Source of the DNA: Fusobacterium perfoetens ATCC 29250
Lineage (GTDB): Bacteria; Fusobacteriota; Fusobacteriia; Fusobacteriales; Fusobacteriaceae
Direction: 5' to 3'
Length of the DNA: 64,000 bases
Assembly: GCF_000622245.1 (NCBI RefSeq)
Contig: NZ_KK211416.1
Location: 168,296-232,295, forward strand
How positions within the stretch are numbered: the first letter of the stretch is position 1; every line of letters starts with the position of its first letter. Shown here piece by piece: positions 17,719-26,402 of the stretch. The notes beneath the pieces are model-generated. The model was not told the DNA's origin. It saw only the letters and a program-made list of their open reading frames with translations, and did not search any database. Both the position numbers and the translations under genes were made by a program.

Positions 17719-17747
17719 TTGAAAAAATAATACAAATATGTTATAAT
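17719..17747 (+). promoter_or_regulatory. Promoter of nagA
   Basis: TTGAAA (17719-17724), 17-bp spacer, TATAAT (17742-17747), 39 nt before the nagA ATG. Confidence 0.75.
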
Positions 17748-17786
17748 ATATTTATAAATAAAATATAAAAAATAAGGAGGAGAAAA

Positions 17787-18941
17787 ATGGAAAGTTTAGT
17801 TTTAAAAAATGGAAAAATTCTTTTAGAAGATAGAATTATAGATGGAAGTCTTTTAGTAGTTGATGGAATAATAAAAAAAATAGTTGAAGATAAATATAGA
17901 GAAGAGTTAACTGGAGATAAAATAATTGATTTAGAAGAAAAATTAGTTGTTCCTGGGTTTGTTGATGTACATATTCATGGTTGTGATGGTGCTGATACAA
18001 TGGATTTATCTGTTGAATCTCTTAAAAAAATGTCAAAATTTGTTGCAACAAAAGGTGTTACAAACTTTTTACCTACAACACTTACAAGTCCTAAAGATGA
18101 ATTAAAAGAAGCTTTAAGATGTATTGGAGAATTACAAAATAAAGATATTGATGGAGCAAATATTTTTGGAGCTCATATGGAAGGTCCTTATTTTGATGTT
18201 GCTTTTAAAGGAGCACAAGATGATAGATTTATGCTAAAAGCAACAATAGAAGAATTACAAGAATATTTAGATGTTAAAAAAGGAGTTTTAAAATTAATGT
18301 CACTTTCAGCAAGTGACGATTCTTATTTAGAACCTATTAAGTTTTTAAGAAAAAATGGTGTAATCTCTTCTATAGGACATTCAAATGGAGATTATGAAAA
18401 TGTTGTAAAAGCTGTAAAAGCAGGTCTTTCACACTCAACTCATACTTTTAATGGAATGAAAGGATTTACACATAGAGAATTAGGAATAGCAGGTGGAGTA
18501 TTAGTAACTGATGAAATAAATGCAGAAGTTATATTTGATGGAATACATGTTCATCCAAAAGCTGTAGATTTACTTATAAGAGCAAAAGGAACAGATAAAG
18601 TTGTATTAATAACTGATGCTATGTCAGCTACAGGACTTAAAGATGGAGATTATAAACTTGGAAAATTAGATGTATATGTAAAAGATAGTCAAGCAAGATT
18701 AAAAAGTAATAATGCTTTAGCAGGAAGTGTTCTTACTATGGATAAAGCATTTAGAAATGTATTATCTTTAGGATATACAATATTTGATGCGGTAAAAATG
18801 TCAAGTACAAATGCTTGTAAAGAATTTGGAATTAATGCTGGTAAAATTGAAATTGGAAAAAGAGGAGATTTTGCAATATTAGATTCTGAAAAAAATGTAA
18901 CAATGACAATTGTTGGTGGAAAAATAAAATACCAAATTTAA
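17787..18941 (+). CDS. nagA: N-acetylglucosamine-6-phosphate deacetylase
   Basis: 384 aa amidohydrolase. It removes acetate from GlcNAc-6-phosphate, feeding glucosamine-6-phosphate to NagB. The metal motif VDVHIHG gives H62 and H64. GAHMEGPYF holds the metal-binding Glu, SHTFNGM the substrate His, and ITDAMSATG the catalytic Asp. Length is normal. It has its own promoter and terminator. nagB lies about 39 kb away behind an RpiR-type regulator, so the amino-sugar genes are dispersed here. Confidence 0.97.
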   Translation: MESLVLKNGKILLEDRIIDGSLLVVDGIIKKIVEDKYREELTGDKIIDLEEKLVVPGFVDVHIHGCDGADTMDLSVESLKKMSKFVATKGVTNFLPTTLTSPKDELKEALRCIGELQNKDIDGANIFGAHMEGPYFDVAFKGAQDDRFMLKATIEELQEYLDVKKGVLKLMSLSASDDSYLEPIKFLRKNGVISSIGHSNGDYENVVKAVKAGLSHSTHTFNGMKGFTHRELGIAGGVLVTDEINAEVIFDGIHVHPKAVDLLIRAKGTDKVVLITDAMSATGLKDGDYKLGKLDVYVKDSQARLKSNNALAGSVLTMDKAFRNVLSLGYTIFDAVKMSSTNACKEFGINAGKIEIGKRGDFAILDSEKNVTMTIVGGKIKYQI

Positions 18942-18954
18942 AAAATTAAGTATA

Positions 18955-18995
18955 AAGTTATGTTATATTTGAAAAATATAACATAACTTTTATTT
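18955..18995 (+). terminator. Terminator after nagA
   Basis: A perfect 15-bp stem, AAGTTATGTTATATT (18955-18969) with its complement at 18975-18989, then a T-rich tail. Confidence 0.8.
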
Positions 18996-19087
18996 TATAT
19001 AAAAAAGTGAAAAAAACTCTTAAAAAATAAATAGAAATATGTTAAAATCTAGGTATAAAAAGGAATAGAAAAAAATCGGGGGAAAAA

Positions 19088-19963
19088 TTGAAAAATTTAA
19101 GTTTAAAAGTCAAAATAAATGATGAATTAATGAAATTTTTGATAGAAAATTTACCTGGAAAAAATAGAAATAATATAAAGTCTCTTCTAAAAAATGGTCA
19201 AATTTTAGTAAATGGAGTTAGAACTTCTCAATTTAACTATTTATTAAAAGAAGGAGATGAAGTAATAGTATCAGCTTCAAGAATGACAGAAAATCATTTA
19301 CAAGGAATAAAAATAATTTTTGAGGATGATGATATAATAGTTATAGAAAAACCTGAAGGAATGTTGTCTATAGCTACTGATAAAGAAAGGGAAAGGACAG
19401 CTTATAATATAGTTAAAGAATATATAAAAGCTAAAAATCCTCAAGAAAAATTATTTATCGTTCATAGATTAGATAAAGGAACTTCAGGGGTAATGATATT
19501 TGCAAAAACTGAAGGAATACAACAAGTTTTACAAACTAATTGGCAAAATTTTGTAAAAGAAAGAAAGTACGTGGCAGTTGTTGAAGGAAAAGTTGAAAAA
19601 AATAGAGATACAATAATATCTTATTTAAAAGAAAATAATGCTATGGTAACTTTTTCAAGTCCTGTGGAAATAGAAGGTTCTAAAAAAGCAATAACACATT
19701 ACGAAGTATTAAAAAGAAGTAGAGCTTACTCATTAGTAGAAGCTAATATAGAAACTGGTAGAAAAAATCAAATTAGAGTTCATATGCAAGGATTAGGACA
19801 TAGTATAATAGGAGATAAAAAATATGGCGCTAAGACAAATCCTCTTAGAAGATTAGGATTACATGCAAGAACAATAGTATTTAAGCATCCTAGAACAAAT
19901 AAAATACTTTCTTTTGAAACTAAAATACCAGTAAGATTTTCATCAATGTTTAAAGTAAAATAA
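19088..19963 (+). CDS. RluA-family RNA pseudouridine synthase
   Basis: 291 aa. An S4 RNA-binding domain occupies about residues 14-70. The catalytic domain contains HRLDKGTSG with the nucleophile Asp129, the RluA/RluD signature. It converts specific uridines in rRNA or tRNA to pseudouridine; the exact site cannot be told from sequence. The start is TTG at 19088, supported by a CGGGGG ribosome binding site a few bases upstream. The next in-frame ATG (about 19130) would cut into the S4 domain. Confidence 0.92.
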   Translation: MKNLSLKVKINDELMKFLIENLPGKNRNNIKSLLKNGQILVNGVRTSQFNYLLKEGDEVIVSASRMTENHLQGIKIIFEDDDIIVIEKPEGMLSIATDKERERTAYNIVKEYIKAKNPQEKLFIVHRLDKGTSGVMIFAKTEGIQQVLQTNWQNFVKERKYVAVVEGKVEKNRDTIISYLKENNAMVTFSSPVEIEGSKKAITHYEVLKRSRAYSLVEANIETGRKNQIRVHMQGLGHSIIGDKKYGAKTNPLRRLGLHARTIVFKHPRTNKILSFETKIPVRFSSMFKVK

Positions 19964-19972
19964 GGAGTAAAA

Positions 19973-20413
19973 ATGATAGGAATTAGTAGTTGCCTTTGTG
20001 GAATAAATTGTAAATATAATGGAGAAAATAACTTAAATCCAATATTTTTAGAAATGTTAAATAAAGGTGAAGCTGTTCCGATATGTCCAGAACAATTAGG
20101 TGGACTTTCAACTCCAAGGGTTCCAGCTGAAATTCAAAAAGATAAAGAAGGAAAAATTCAAGTAATTACGAAAAATAACACAAATGTAACAAAAGAATAT
20201 TTTTTAGGAGCAGAGAGAGCTTTAAAAATTTTGAAAGCTTTAGAAATAGATACAGTAATTTTAAAAAGTAAAAGCCCTTCATGTGGATACGGAAAAATAT
20301 ATGATGGAACTTTTTCTAAAACTTTAATAGAGGGAAATGGAATAACTGTTGATTTGTTCTTAAAAAATAATATAAAAGTGATAGATAATGAAGAATACAT
20401 AAAAAATAAATAG
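19973..20413 (+). CDS. DUF523 (YbbK-like) protein
   Basis: 146 aa. The N-terminus MIGISSCLCGINCKYNG and the later SKSPSCGYGKIYDGTF are hallmarks of DUF523, a Cys-rich family of unproven biochemical role. Four conserved Cys (7, 9, 13 and about 100) suggest metal or cluster binding. An AAGGAG ribosome binding site precedes the ATG. It lies 9 nt after the pseudouridine synthase and 15 nt before glgB, so it is probably co-transcribed with the glycogen genes. Confidence 0.88.
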   Translation: MIGISSCLCGINCKYNGENNLNPIFLEMLNKGEAVPICPEQLGGLSTPRVPAEIQKDKEGKIQVITKNNTNVTKEYFLGAERALKILKALEIDTVILKSKSPSCGYGKIYDGTFSKTLIEGNGITVDLFLKNNIKVIDNEEYIKNK

Positions 20414-20428
20414 GAATAGAGGTGGGCT

Positions 20429-22462
20429 ATGATATCAAAAGAGATTAAAGAATTTGGCGAAGAAATGAGATTATTTCATTCAGCAATAAATCATAGGCTC
20501 TATTATAGCTTAGGATGTCACTTAAAAACAGAAAATGGAAAAAAAGGAGCTGAATTTAAAGTATGGGCTCCTAATGCCAAAGATGTAAAAGTTGTAGGAG
20601 CTTTCAATAATTGGAATGGCTCTAAACATAAGATGTTTTATAATGGCTATCATGGAGTATGGAGTATATTTATACCTGAAATAAAAGAGGGAGATATATA
20701 TAAATATGAAATTACATCAAAAGATGGAAGAACATTTTTAAAATCAGACCCTTTTGCTTTTTATTCAGAACTTAGACCTGGTACAGCTTCTGTAGCAAAA
20801 GATATTTTTAAGCCATTTAAGTGGGAAGATAAAGAATGGCTAGATAAAAGAGAAAAATGGAATCCTTTTGAAGGACCAATGAATATATATGAAGTACATT
20901 TAGGTTCCTGGAAAAGAAAGCCAGAATCAGAAATAAAAAAAATTGATAAACCTGATTTACAAAAAAGCCAAGATGAATTGAAGGCAGAAAGTGGATTTTT
21001 AGATTATAAAGAGATTTGTGATAAACTTTTACCATATGTATTAGAAATGGGATATACTCATATTGAAATTATGCCATTATCTGAACATCCATTAGATGCT
21101 TCATGGGGCTATCAAGCAATAGGTTATTATTCTTTAACAAGTAGATATGGAGATCCAGAAGGATTTAAATATTTTGTAAATGAATTTCATAAAGCTGGAA
21201 TTGGAATTATACTTGACTGGGTTCCAGGACATTTTTGTAAAGATTCACATGGATTATATAAATTTGATGGAAGTCCTCTTTATGAATATCCAGATGAGTA
21301 TAGGGCAGAAAATAAAGGTTGGGGAACAGCCAATTTCAATTTAGGAAGTCCAGAAGTAAGAAGCTTTTTAATATCAAATGCAGTATTTTTATTTGATATT
21401 TATCACATAGATGGAATTAGAGCTGATGCAGTTTCTAATATAATTTATTTAGAATATGGTCATCCTGAAGTTAGAGGATTAAAAAATAAATATGGAGGTA
21501 CAGAAGATTTAGAAGCTATTGAATTTTTAAGACTTTTAAATGGTACTATATTTACAGAATTTAAAAATCCTCTTATGATAGCTGAAGAAGCTACAGCTTG
21601 GCCATTAGTAACAAGGCCACCTTATGTAGGAGGACTTGGATTTAATTATAAATGGAATATGGGTTGGATGAATGATATGTTAAAATATATGGAAATGGAC
21701 CCTATATATAGACAATATCATCACAACTTAGTAACTTTTTCTTTAATGTATTGTTTCTCAGAAAATTATATACTTTCTATATCTCATGATGAAGTTGTTC
21801 ATGGAAAAAAATCTGTTCTTGATAAGATGTTTGGAAAATATGAAGATAAATTTGCAAGTCTTAGAATGTTTTTAGGATATATGTATGGACATCCTGGAAA
21901 AAAATTAAATTTCATGGGAACAGAGATTGGGCAATTTATGGAATGGAGATTCTATGAAGAATTAGAATGGAAAATGTTGAAATATCCAATGCATGATAGT
22001 ATAAAAACTTATGTAAAAGATTTAAATCATCTTTATAAAAGAGAAAAAGCTTTATGGGAACAAGATACAACTTATGATGGTTTCAAGTGGATAGACCATA
22101 GCAATTATCAAGAAAGTATAATATCTTTTGTAAGAAAAAGTAAAGATGAAAAAGATTTCTTATTGTTTGTATGTAACTTTACTCCAGTTCCACATTTTGA
22201 TTATTTAGTTGGAAGCGAAGTTTTGGTAGATTATGAAGAAATATTTAATAGTGATAGAGATATTTATGCAGGAACAAATATTTTAAATGGTAATGATATA
22301 AAAGTAATGGAAAGAAATATAAATGGTATCCCTTATGCAATAAAATTAAATATTCCACCATTATCAACAATTATATTAAAGCCAAAATTTAAAGAGAAAA
22401 AGTTATTAGAAAAAATAGATAAAGAAAAATTATTAAAAAATAATATAAATTTAAACAAATAA
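20429..22462 (+). CDS. glgB: 1,4-alpha-glucan branching enzyme
   Basis: 677 aa GH13 enzyme. A CBM48 domain (about 38-120) precedes the TIM barrel. The nucleophile is Asp333 in DGIRADAV and the general acid Glu386 in MIAEEAT; SISHDEVVHGK gives the third conserved Asp. It cuts alpha-1,4 glucan chains and rejoins them through alpha-1,6 bonds. The N-terminal extension of some proteobacterial GlgB is missing. It is followed 9 nt later by the glgC leader; with glgC, glgD and glgA it makes a complete ADP-glucose glycogen pathway. Confidence 0.96.
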   Translation: MISKEIKEFGEEMRLFHSAINHRLYYSLGCHLKTENGKKGAEFKVWAPNAKDVKVVGAFNNWNGSKHKMFYNGYHGVWSIFIPEIKEGDIYKYEITSKDGRTFLKSDPFAFYSELRPGTASVAKDIFKPFKWEDKEWLDKREKWNPFEGPMNIYEVHLGSWKRKPESEIKKIDKPDLQKSQDELKAESGFLDYKEICDKLLPYVLEMGYTHIEIMPLSEHPLDASWGYQAIGYYSLTSRYGDPEGFKYFVNEFHKAGIGIILDWVPGHFCKDSHGLYKFDGSPLYEYPDEYRAENKGWGTANFNLGSPEVRSFLISNAVFLFDIYHIDGIRADAVSNIIYLEYGHPEVRGLKNKYGGTEDLEAIEFLRLLNGTIFTEFKNPLMIAEEATAWPLVTRPPYVGGLGFNYKWNMGWMNDMLKYMEMDPIYRQYHHNLVTFSLMYCFSENYILSISHDEVVHGKKSVLDKMFGKYEDKFASLRMFLGYMYGHPGKKLNFMGTEIGQFMEWRFYEELEWKMLKYPMHDSIKTYVKDLNHLYKREKALWEQDTTYDGFKWIDHSNYQESIISFVRKSKDEKDFLLFVCNFTPVPHFDYLVGSEVLVDYEEIFNSDRDIYAGTNILNGNDIKVMERNINGIPYAIKLNIPPLSTIILKPKFKEKKLLEKIDKEKLLKNNINLNK

Positions 22463-22483
22463 AATAGGAGGGTGTGGAAAATT

Positions 22484-23620
22484 ATGAAAAAAGAAATGAT
22501 AGCTATGATATTAGCAGGAGGTCAAGGTAGTAGACTAAAACTTCTTACTAAAAATATTGCAAAGCCTGCAGTTCCATTTGGGGGAAAATATAGAATTATA
22601 GATTTCCCTTTAAGTAACTGTACAAACTCTGGTATTGATACTGTTGGAATTTTAGTTCAATACAAACCAAAAGCTTTAAATAGTTATATTGGTATTGGAG
22701 CTTCATGGGATTTAAACAGAAACTTTGGTGGAGTTAGTATTTTACCACCATATATGCAAGAAGATGGAGGATGGTGGTATAAAGGTACTGCTAACTCAAT
22801 ATATCAAAATATAGATTTTATAGATGACTATGATCCAGAATATGTTTTAATTCTATCAGGAGACCATATTTATAAAATGGATTATAACAAAATGTTAGAG
22901 TATCATAAGTCAAGAAATGCAGATGCAACAATAGCAGTTTTAAATGTTTCTTTAGAAGAAGCAAGTAGATTTGGAATTATGAATGTTAAAAATGAAGATG
23001 AAATTTATGAATTTGAAGAAAAACCAGCTCATCCAAAAAGTACATTAGCTTCTATGGGAATTTATATTTTCAATTGGAAAGTATTAAAACAAGCCTTAAT
23101 AGAAGATGAAGCAAATGAAAAATCATCTAATGACTTTGGAAAAGACATTATACCAAAATTATTAGGAGAAAATAAAAAACTTATAGCTTATCCATTTGAA
23201 GGATATTGGAAAGATGTTGGAACAGTAGAAAGCTTATGGGAAGCAAATATGGATTTATTAGGAGAAGAACCTAAATTTGATATCTTTGATAAAAACTGGA
23301 GAATTTTCTCTAAATCTACAAATAAACCAAGTCAAGTTATAGGAGATAATGCAGTTATTGCTAATTCCCTTGTTACAGAAGGTTGTGTAATTAAAGGAAC
23401 AGTAGAAAATTCTATATTATTCCAAGGAGTATTAGTAGAAGAAGGAGCAGTAATAAAAGATTCTGTTATTATGTGTGATTCTGTAATTAAGAAGAATTCA
23501 GTAGTTGAAAGAGCTATTTGTGGAAGACATGTAGTAGTAGAAGAAGATAAAAAGGTTATTGGTGGAAAAGAGATTGCTTTAATTGAAGAAGATAGAATAG
23601 TAACAGAAGATGTAAAATAA
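22484..23620 (+). CDS. glgC: Glucose-1-phosphate adenylyltransferase, catalytic subunit
   Basis: 378 aa from ATG 22484. The in-frame GTG at 22472 overlaps the AGGAGGG ribosome binding site and is unlikely. The nucleotide-binding motif [28 protein letters not shown] and the DHIYKMDY catalytic region are intact; the C-terminal third is a left-handed beta-helix. It makes ADP-glucose from ATP and glucose-1-phosphate, the committed step of glycogen synthesis. It pairs with GlgD, as in Bacillus and clostridia. Confidence 0.97.
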   Translation: MKKEMIAMILAGGQGSRLKLLTKNIAKPAVPFGGKYRIIDFPLSNCTNSGIDTVGILVQYKPKALNSYIGIGASWDLNRNFGGVSILPPYMQEDGGWWYKGTANSIYQNIDFIDDYDPEYVLILSGDHIYKMDYNKMLEYHKSRNADATIAVLNVSLEEASRFGIMNVKNEDEIYEFEEKPAHPKSTLASMGIYIFNWKVLKQALIEDEANEKSSNDFGKDIIPKLLGENKKLIAYPFEGYWKDVGTVESLWEANMDLLGEEPKFDIFDKNWRIFSKSTNKPSQVIGDNAVIANSLVTEGCVIKGTVENSILFQGVLVEEGAVIKDSVIMCDSVIKKNSVVERAICGRHVVVEEDKKVIGGKEIALIEEDRIVTEDVK

Positions 23621-23641
23621 TTTAGGGGAGTGTGAAGAGGA

Positions 23642-24754
23642 ATGTTAAATAATTGTTTTGGAATACTAAGTGCTACAGAAAGTAGAGATAACTTAAGAAG
23701 ATTAACAGCTCATAGAGCAGTAGCTTCTATACCTATTGGTGGAAAATATAGAATAGTAGACTTTGGATTATCTAATATGGTTAATGCTGGAATAAAATTA
23801 GTGGGAATTTTAACACAAACTGATAGTAGATCTTTAAGAGACCATATTGGAAGTGGAGGAGCATGGGACCTAAATAGAAGAAATAAAGGAATATATATGT
23901 TCCATGATAAAAGAAACCAAGCTGTAAGTTATGATTTACAAATTTTAAGAGACAATAAAGAATTCTTAAATAAAGTAAAAGAAGAATATGTAGTATTTGC
24001 TTCTACTTATTTAATTGCTAATGTTGATATAGAAGATGCAGTTAGAAAACATCAAGAATCTGGAGCTGTTGTAACAGTAGTTTACAAACATGTAGAAGAT
24101 GCTGATAAAAAATATTTAGATTGTGGATTATTACAAATAAGTCCTACAGGAGAAGTTTTTGGAGTAGAAAAAAATAATGGAAAAGAACAAATAGCTAATG
24201 TATCTATGGAAATATTTATTATGAAAAAAGAATATTTAGAGTCATTAATAGATAAAGTAGCTTATGCTGATTATGCTAGAACATTGAAATCAGTAGTTTA
24301 TGAAAATTTAGGAAAAATCTCAGTTAGAGGATATGAACATAAAGGATATTTAGGATGTGTAAATTCACTTCTTACTTATTATACAACAAATATGGATATG
24401 TTAAATGAAGAAATAACTAAAGATTTATTCTTTAAAGAAACAAGAGCTATTTATTCTAAATCAAAAGATTCTGTTCCTACAAAATATTATAAAGATTCAA
24501 AAGTTATTGATTCATTAATTTCTAATGGATGTGTGATAAAAGGTACAGTAAAAGATAGTGTTATTTCTAGATCAGTTACTATTGAAGAGGGAGCAGAAGT
24601 TGAAAACTGTATAATTCTTCAAAATTGTACAATAAAAAGTGGATGTAAAATTAAAAATGTTATAATGGATAAAAATGTTGTTTTAGCTGAAGGTACAGAA
24701 CTTAGGGGAAGTACAATTTATCCATTAATAATAGAAAAAGAAACTTCTAAATAA
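23642..24754 (+). CDS. glgD: GlgD, regulatory partner of ADP-glucose pyrophosphorylase
   Basis: 370 aa GlgC paralogue. The Gly-rich ATP loop is degenerate (LSATESRDNLRRLTAHRAVA), while GGKYRIVDFGLSN and the beta-helix C-terminus are kept. In the family GlgD is weakly active or inactive and raises the activity of GlgC in a heterotetramer. It starts 21 nt after glgC and precedes glgA by 22 nt in the same operon. Confidence 0.95.
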   Translation: MLNNCFGILSATESRDNLRRLTAHRAVASIPIGGKYRIVDFGLSNMVNAGIKLVGILTQTDSRSLRDHIGSGGAWDLNRRNKGIYMFHDKRNQAVSYDLQILRDNKEFLNKVKEEYVVFASTYLIANVDIEDAVRKHQESGAVVTVVYKHVEDADKKYLDCGLLQISPTGEVFGVEKNNGKEQIANVSMEIFIMKKEYLESLIDKVAYADYARTLKSVVYENLGKISVRGYEHKGYLGCVNSLLTYYTTNMDMLNEEITKDLFFKETRAIYSKSKDSVPTKYYKDSKVIDSLISNGCVIKGTVKDSVISRSVTIEEGAEVENCIILQNCTIKSGCKIKNVIMDKNVVLAEGTELRGSTIYPLIIEKETSK

Positions 24755-24776
24755 CTCTACTCTATGGAGGTGTAAA

Positions 24777-26207
24777 ATGAAAGTTTTATTTGCTGCTTCT
24801 GAAGCTGCTCCTTTTTTAAAAACAGGAGGATTAGCAGATGTTGCTTATGCTTTACCTAAAGCATTAAAAAAAATAAATGTTGATGTGAGAGTAATTCTTC
24901 CAAAATATGGAAAAATAGCAGAAGAATTTAAAGAAAAAATGGAAAAAGTAACTGAATTTAAAGTTCCAGTAGGTTGGAGAAATCAATATTGTGGACTTGA
25001 AAGTTTAGAATATGATGGGGTTACTTTTTATTTTCTAGATAATGAATATTATTTTAAAAGACCAGAGCCATATGGACATTATGATGATGGTGAAATATTT
25101 ACATTCTTTTCTAGAGCAATATTAGAAACATTAAAATATTTAGATGACTTTAAACCTGATGTTATTCACTGTAATGACTGGCATACAGGAGTTCTTCCAT
25201 TATTCTTAAAAACACATTATAGTTATGATGTAAGATATCAAGGAATAAAAACAGTTTATACAATTCACAATTTAAAATACCAAGGAGTATTTTCAAAAAC
25301 TGTTTTAGGTGAATTATTAGGTTTAGATGATTCATTCTTTACAGAAAATGCAATAAAATTCTATGATGGTATTTCATTTATGAAAGCAGGAATAATGTAT
25401 TCAGACATAGTAAATACAGTAAGTAAATCTTATGCAGAAGAAATAAGAACTCCATATTTTGGTGAAAACTTAGATGGATTATTAAACGGAATAAGTTATA
25501 AATTATATGGAATTGTAAATGGTATTGATTATGATGAACATAATCCTTTAACAGACAAAAACATATATAAACAATATGATAAAGAAAATCTAAAATATAA
25601 GGTTGTAAATAAATTAGAATTACAAAAAGATTTAGGTTTACCTGTTAGAGAAGATGTTCCTATGATAGGATTAGTATCAAGATTAGTTTCTCAAAAAGGA
25701 CTTGATTTAATTAAAAGAGTAATGGATGAAATTTTAAGTCTTGATGTACAATTTGTAGTTATAGGAACAGGAGATAAATCTTATGAAGATATGTTTAGAT
25801 ACTATACTTACAAGTATAAAAATAAAATGTTTGGATTTATAGGATTTGATAATAGATTAGCTAAAAGAGTTTATGCTGGAGCTGATTTATTCTTAATGCC
25901 TTCACAATTTGAACCTTGTGGAATTGGACAATTAATAGCATTAAGATATGGAACTTTACCAATAGTTAGAGAAACTGGAGGACTAAAAGACACTGTTACA
26001 CCATATAATAAATATGATGGAACAGGTAATGGATTCTCATTTACAAATTATAATGCTCATGATATGCTTCATGTTATAGAAGGAGCAGTAGAGCTTTATA
26101 AAGATAAAAAAGTATGGAGAAAATTACAAGAAAATGCAATGTCTTCAGATATAAGTTGGAAAGAATCAGCTGAAGAATATAAAAAATTATATGAAAAATT
26201 GATATAA
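24777..26207 (+). CDS. glgA: Glycogen synthase (ADP-glucose)
   Basis: 476 aa GT5 glycosyltransferase. The N-terminal KTGGLADV (K15 onward) is the ADP-glucose-binding motif. FEPCGIGQLIALRYGTLPIVRETGGL near the C-terminus is the GT-B donor-site motif with the catalytic Glu. It extends alpha-1,4 glucan chains with ADP-glucose. The ribosome binding site is ATGGAGGTG. It is the last gene before an internal promoter for glgP. Confidence 0.97.
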   Translation: MKVLFAASEAAPFLKTGGLADVAYALPKALKKINVDVRVILPKYGKIAEEFKEKMEKVTEFKVPVGWRNQYCGLESLEYDGVTFYFLDNEYYFKRPEPYGHYDDGEIFTFFSRAILETLKYLDDFKPDVIHCNDWHTGVLPLFLKTHYSYDVRYQGIKTVYTIHNLKYQGVFSKTVLGELLGLDDSFFTENAIKFYDGISFMKAGIMYSDIVNTVSKSYAEEIRTPYFGENLDGLLNGISYKLYGIVNGIDYDEHNPLTDKNIYKQYDKENLKYKVVNKLELQKDLGLPVREDVPMIGLVSRLVSQKGLDLIKRVMDEILSLDVQFVVIGTGDKSYEDMFRYYTYKYKNKMFGFIGFDNRLAKRVYAGADLFLMPSQFEPCGIGQLIALRYGTLPIVRETGGLKDTVTPYNKYDGTGNGFSFTNYNAHDMLHVIEGAVELYKDKKVWRKLQENAMSSDISWKESAEEYKKLYEKLI

Positions 26208-26251
26208 TTTTGAACAATTTTAGTAAAAATTGGTATTTAAAAAATTTTTTA

Positions 26252-26280
26252 TTGAAATTTTCTTGACAAATGTATATAAT
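26252..26280 (+). promoter_or_regulatory. Internal promoter ahead of glgP
   Basis: TTGAAA (26252-26257), 17-bp spacer, TATAAT (26275-26280). The predicted start near 26287 places a terminator-like hairpin within the first 65 nt of the transcript. Confidence 0.65.
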
Positions 26281-26287
26281 TTACATA

Positions 26288-26352
26288 GGCAGGAAAATTG
26301 AAATTAATAACTAAATAAAAGAAAGCCCCTGTCAAAGGATGGGGGTTTTTTT
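26288..26352 (+). terminator. Leader terminator with possible antiterminator before glgP
   Basis: AAAGCCCC (26322-26329) pairs with GGGGTTTT (26342-26349) with one G-T pair, followed by a T run: an intrinsic terminator. GGCAGG (26288-26293), at the 5' end of the predicted transcript, can pair instead with CCTGTC (26328-26333), which would break the terminator stem. It ends glgA transcripts and may also attenuate glgP. Confidence 0.6.
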
Positions 26353-26402
26353 ATGAAAAAATATTGTAAGCAACATTAAATTAACATAAATAGGAGGATA
26401 GG

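Noticed and set aside
19088-20413. Pseudouridine synthase and DUF523 genes as part of glycogen metabolism
   Set aside because: They are probably co-transcribed with glgB, but neither family has a known role there; proximity alone is not enough.
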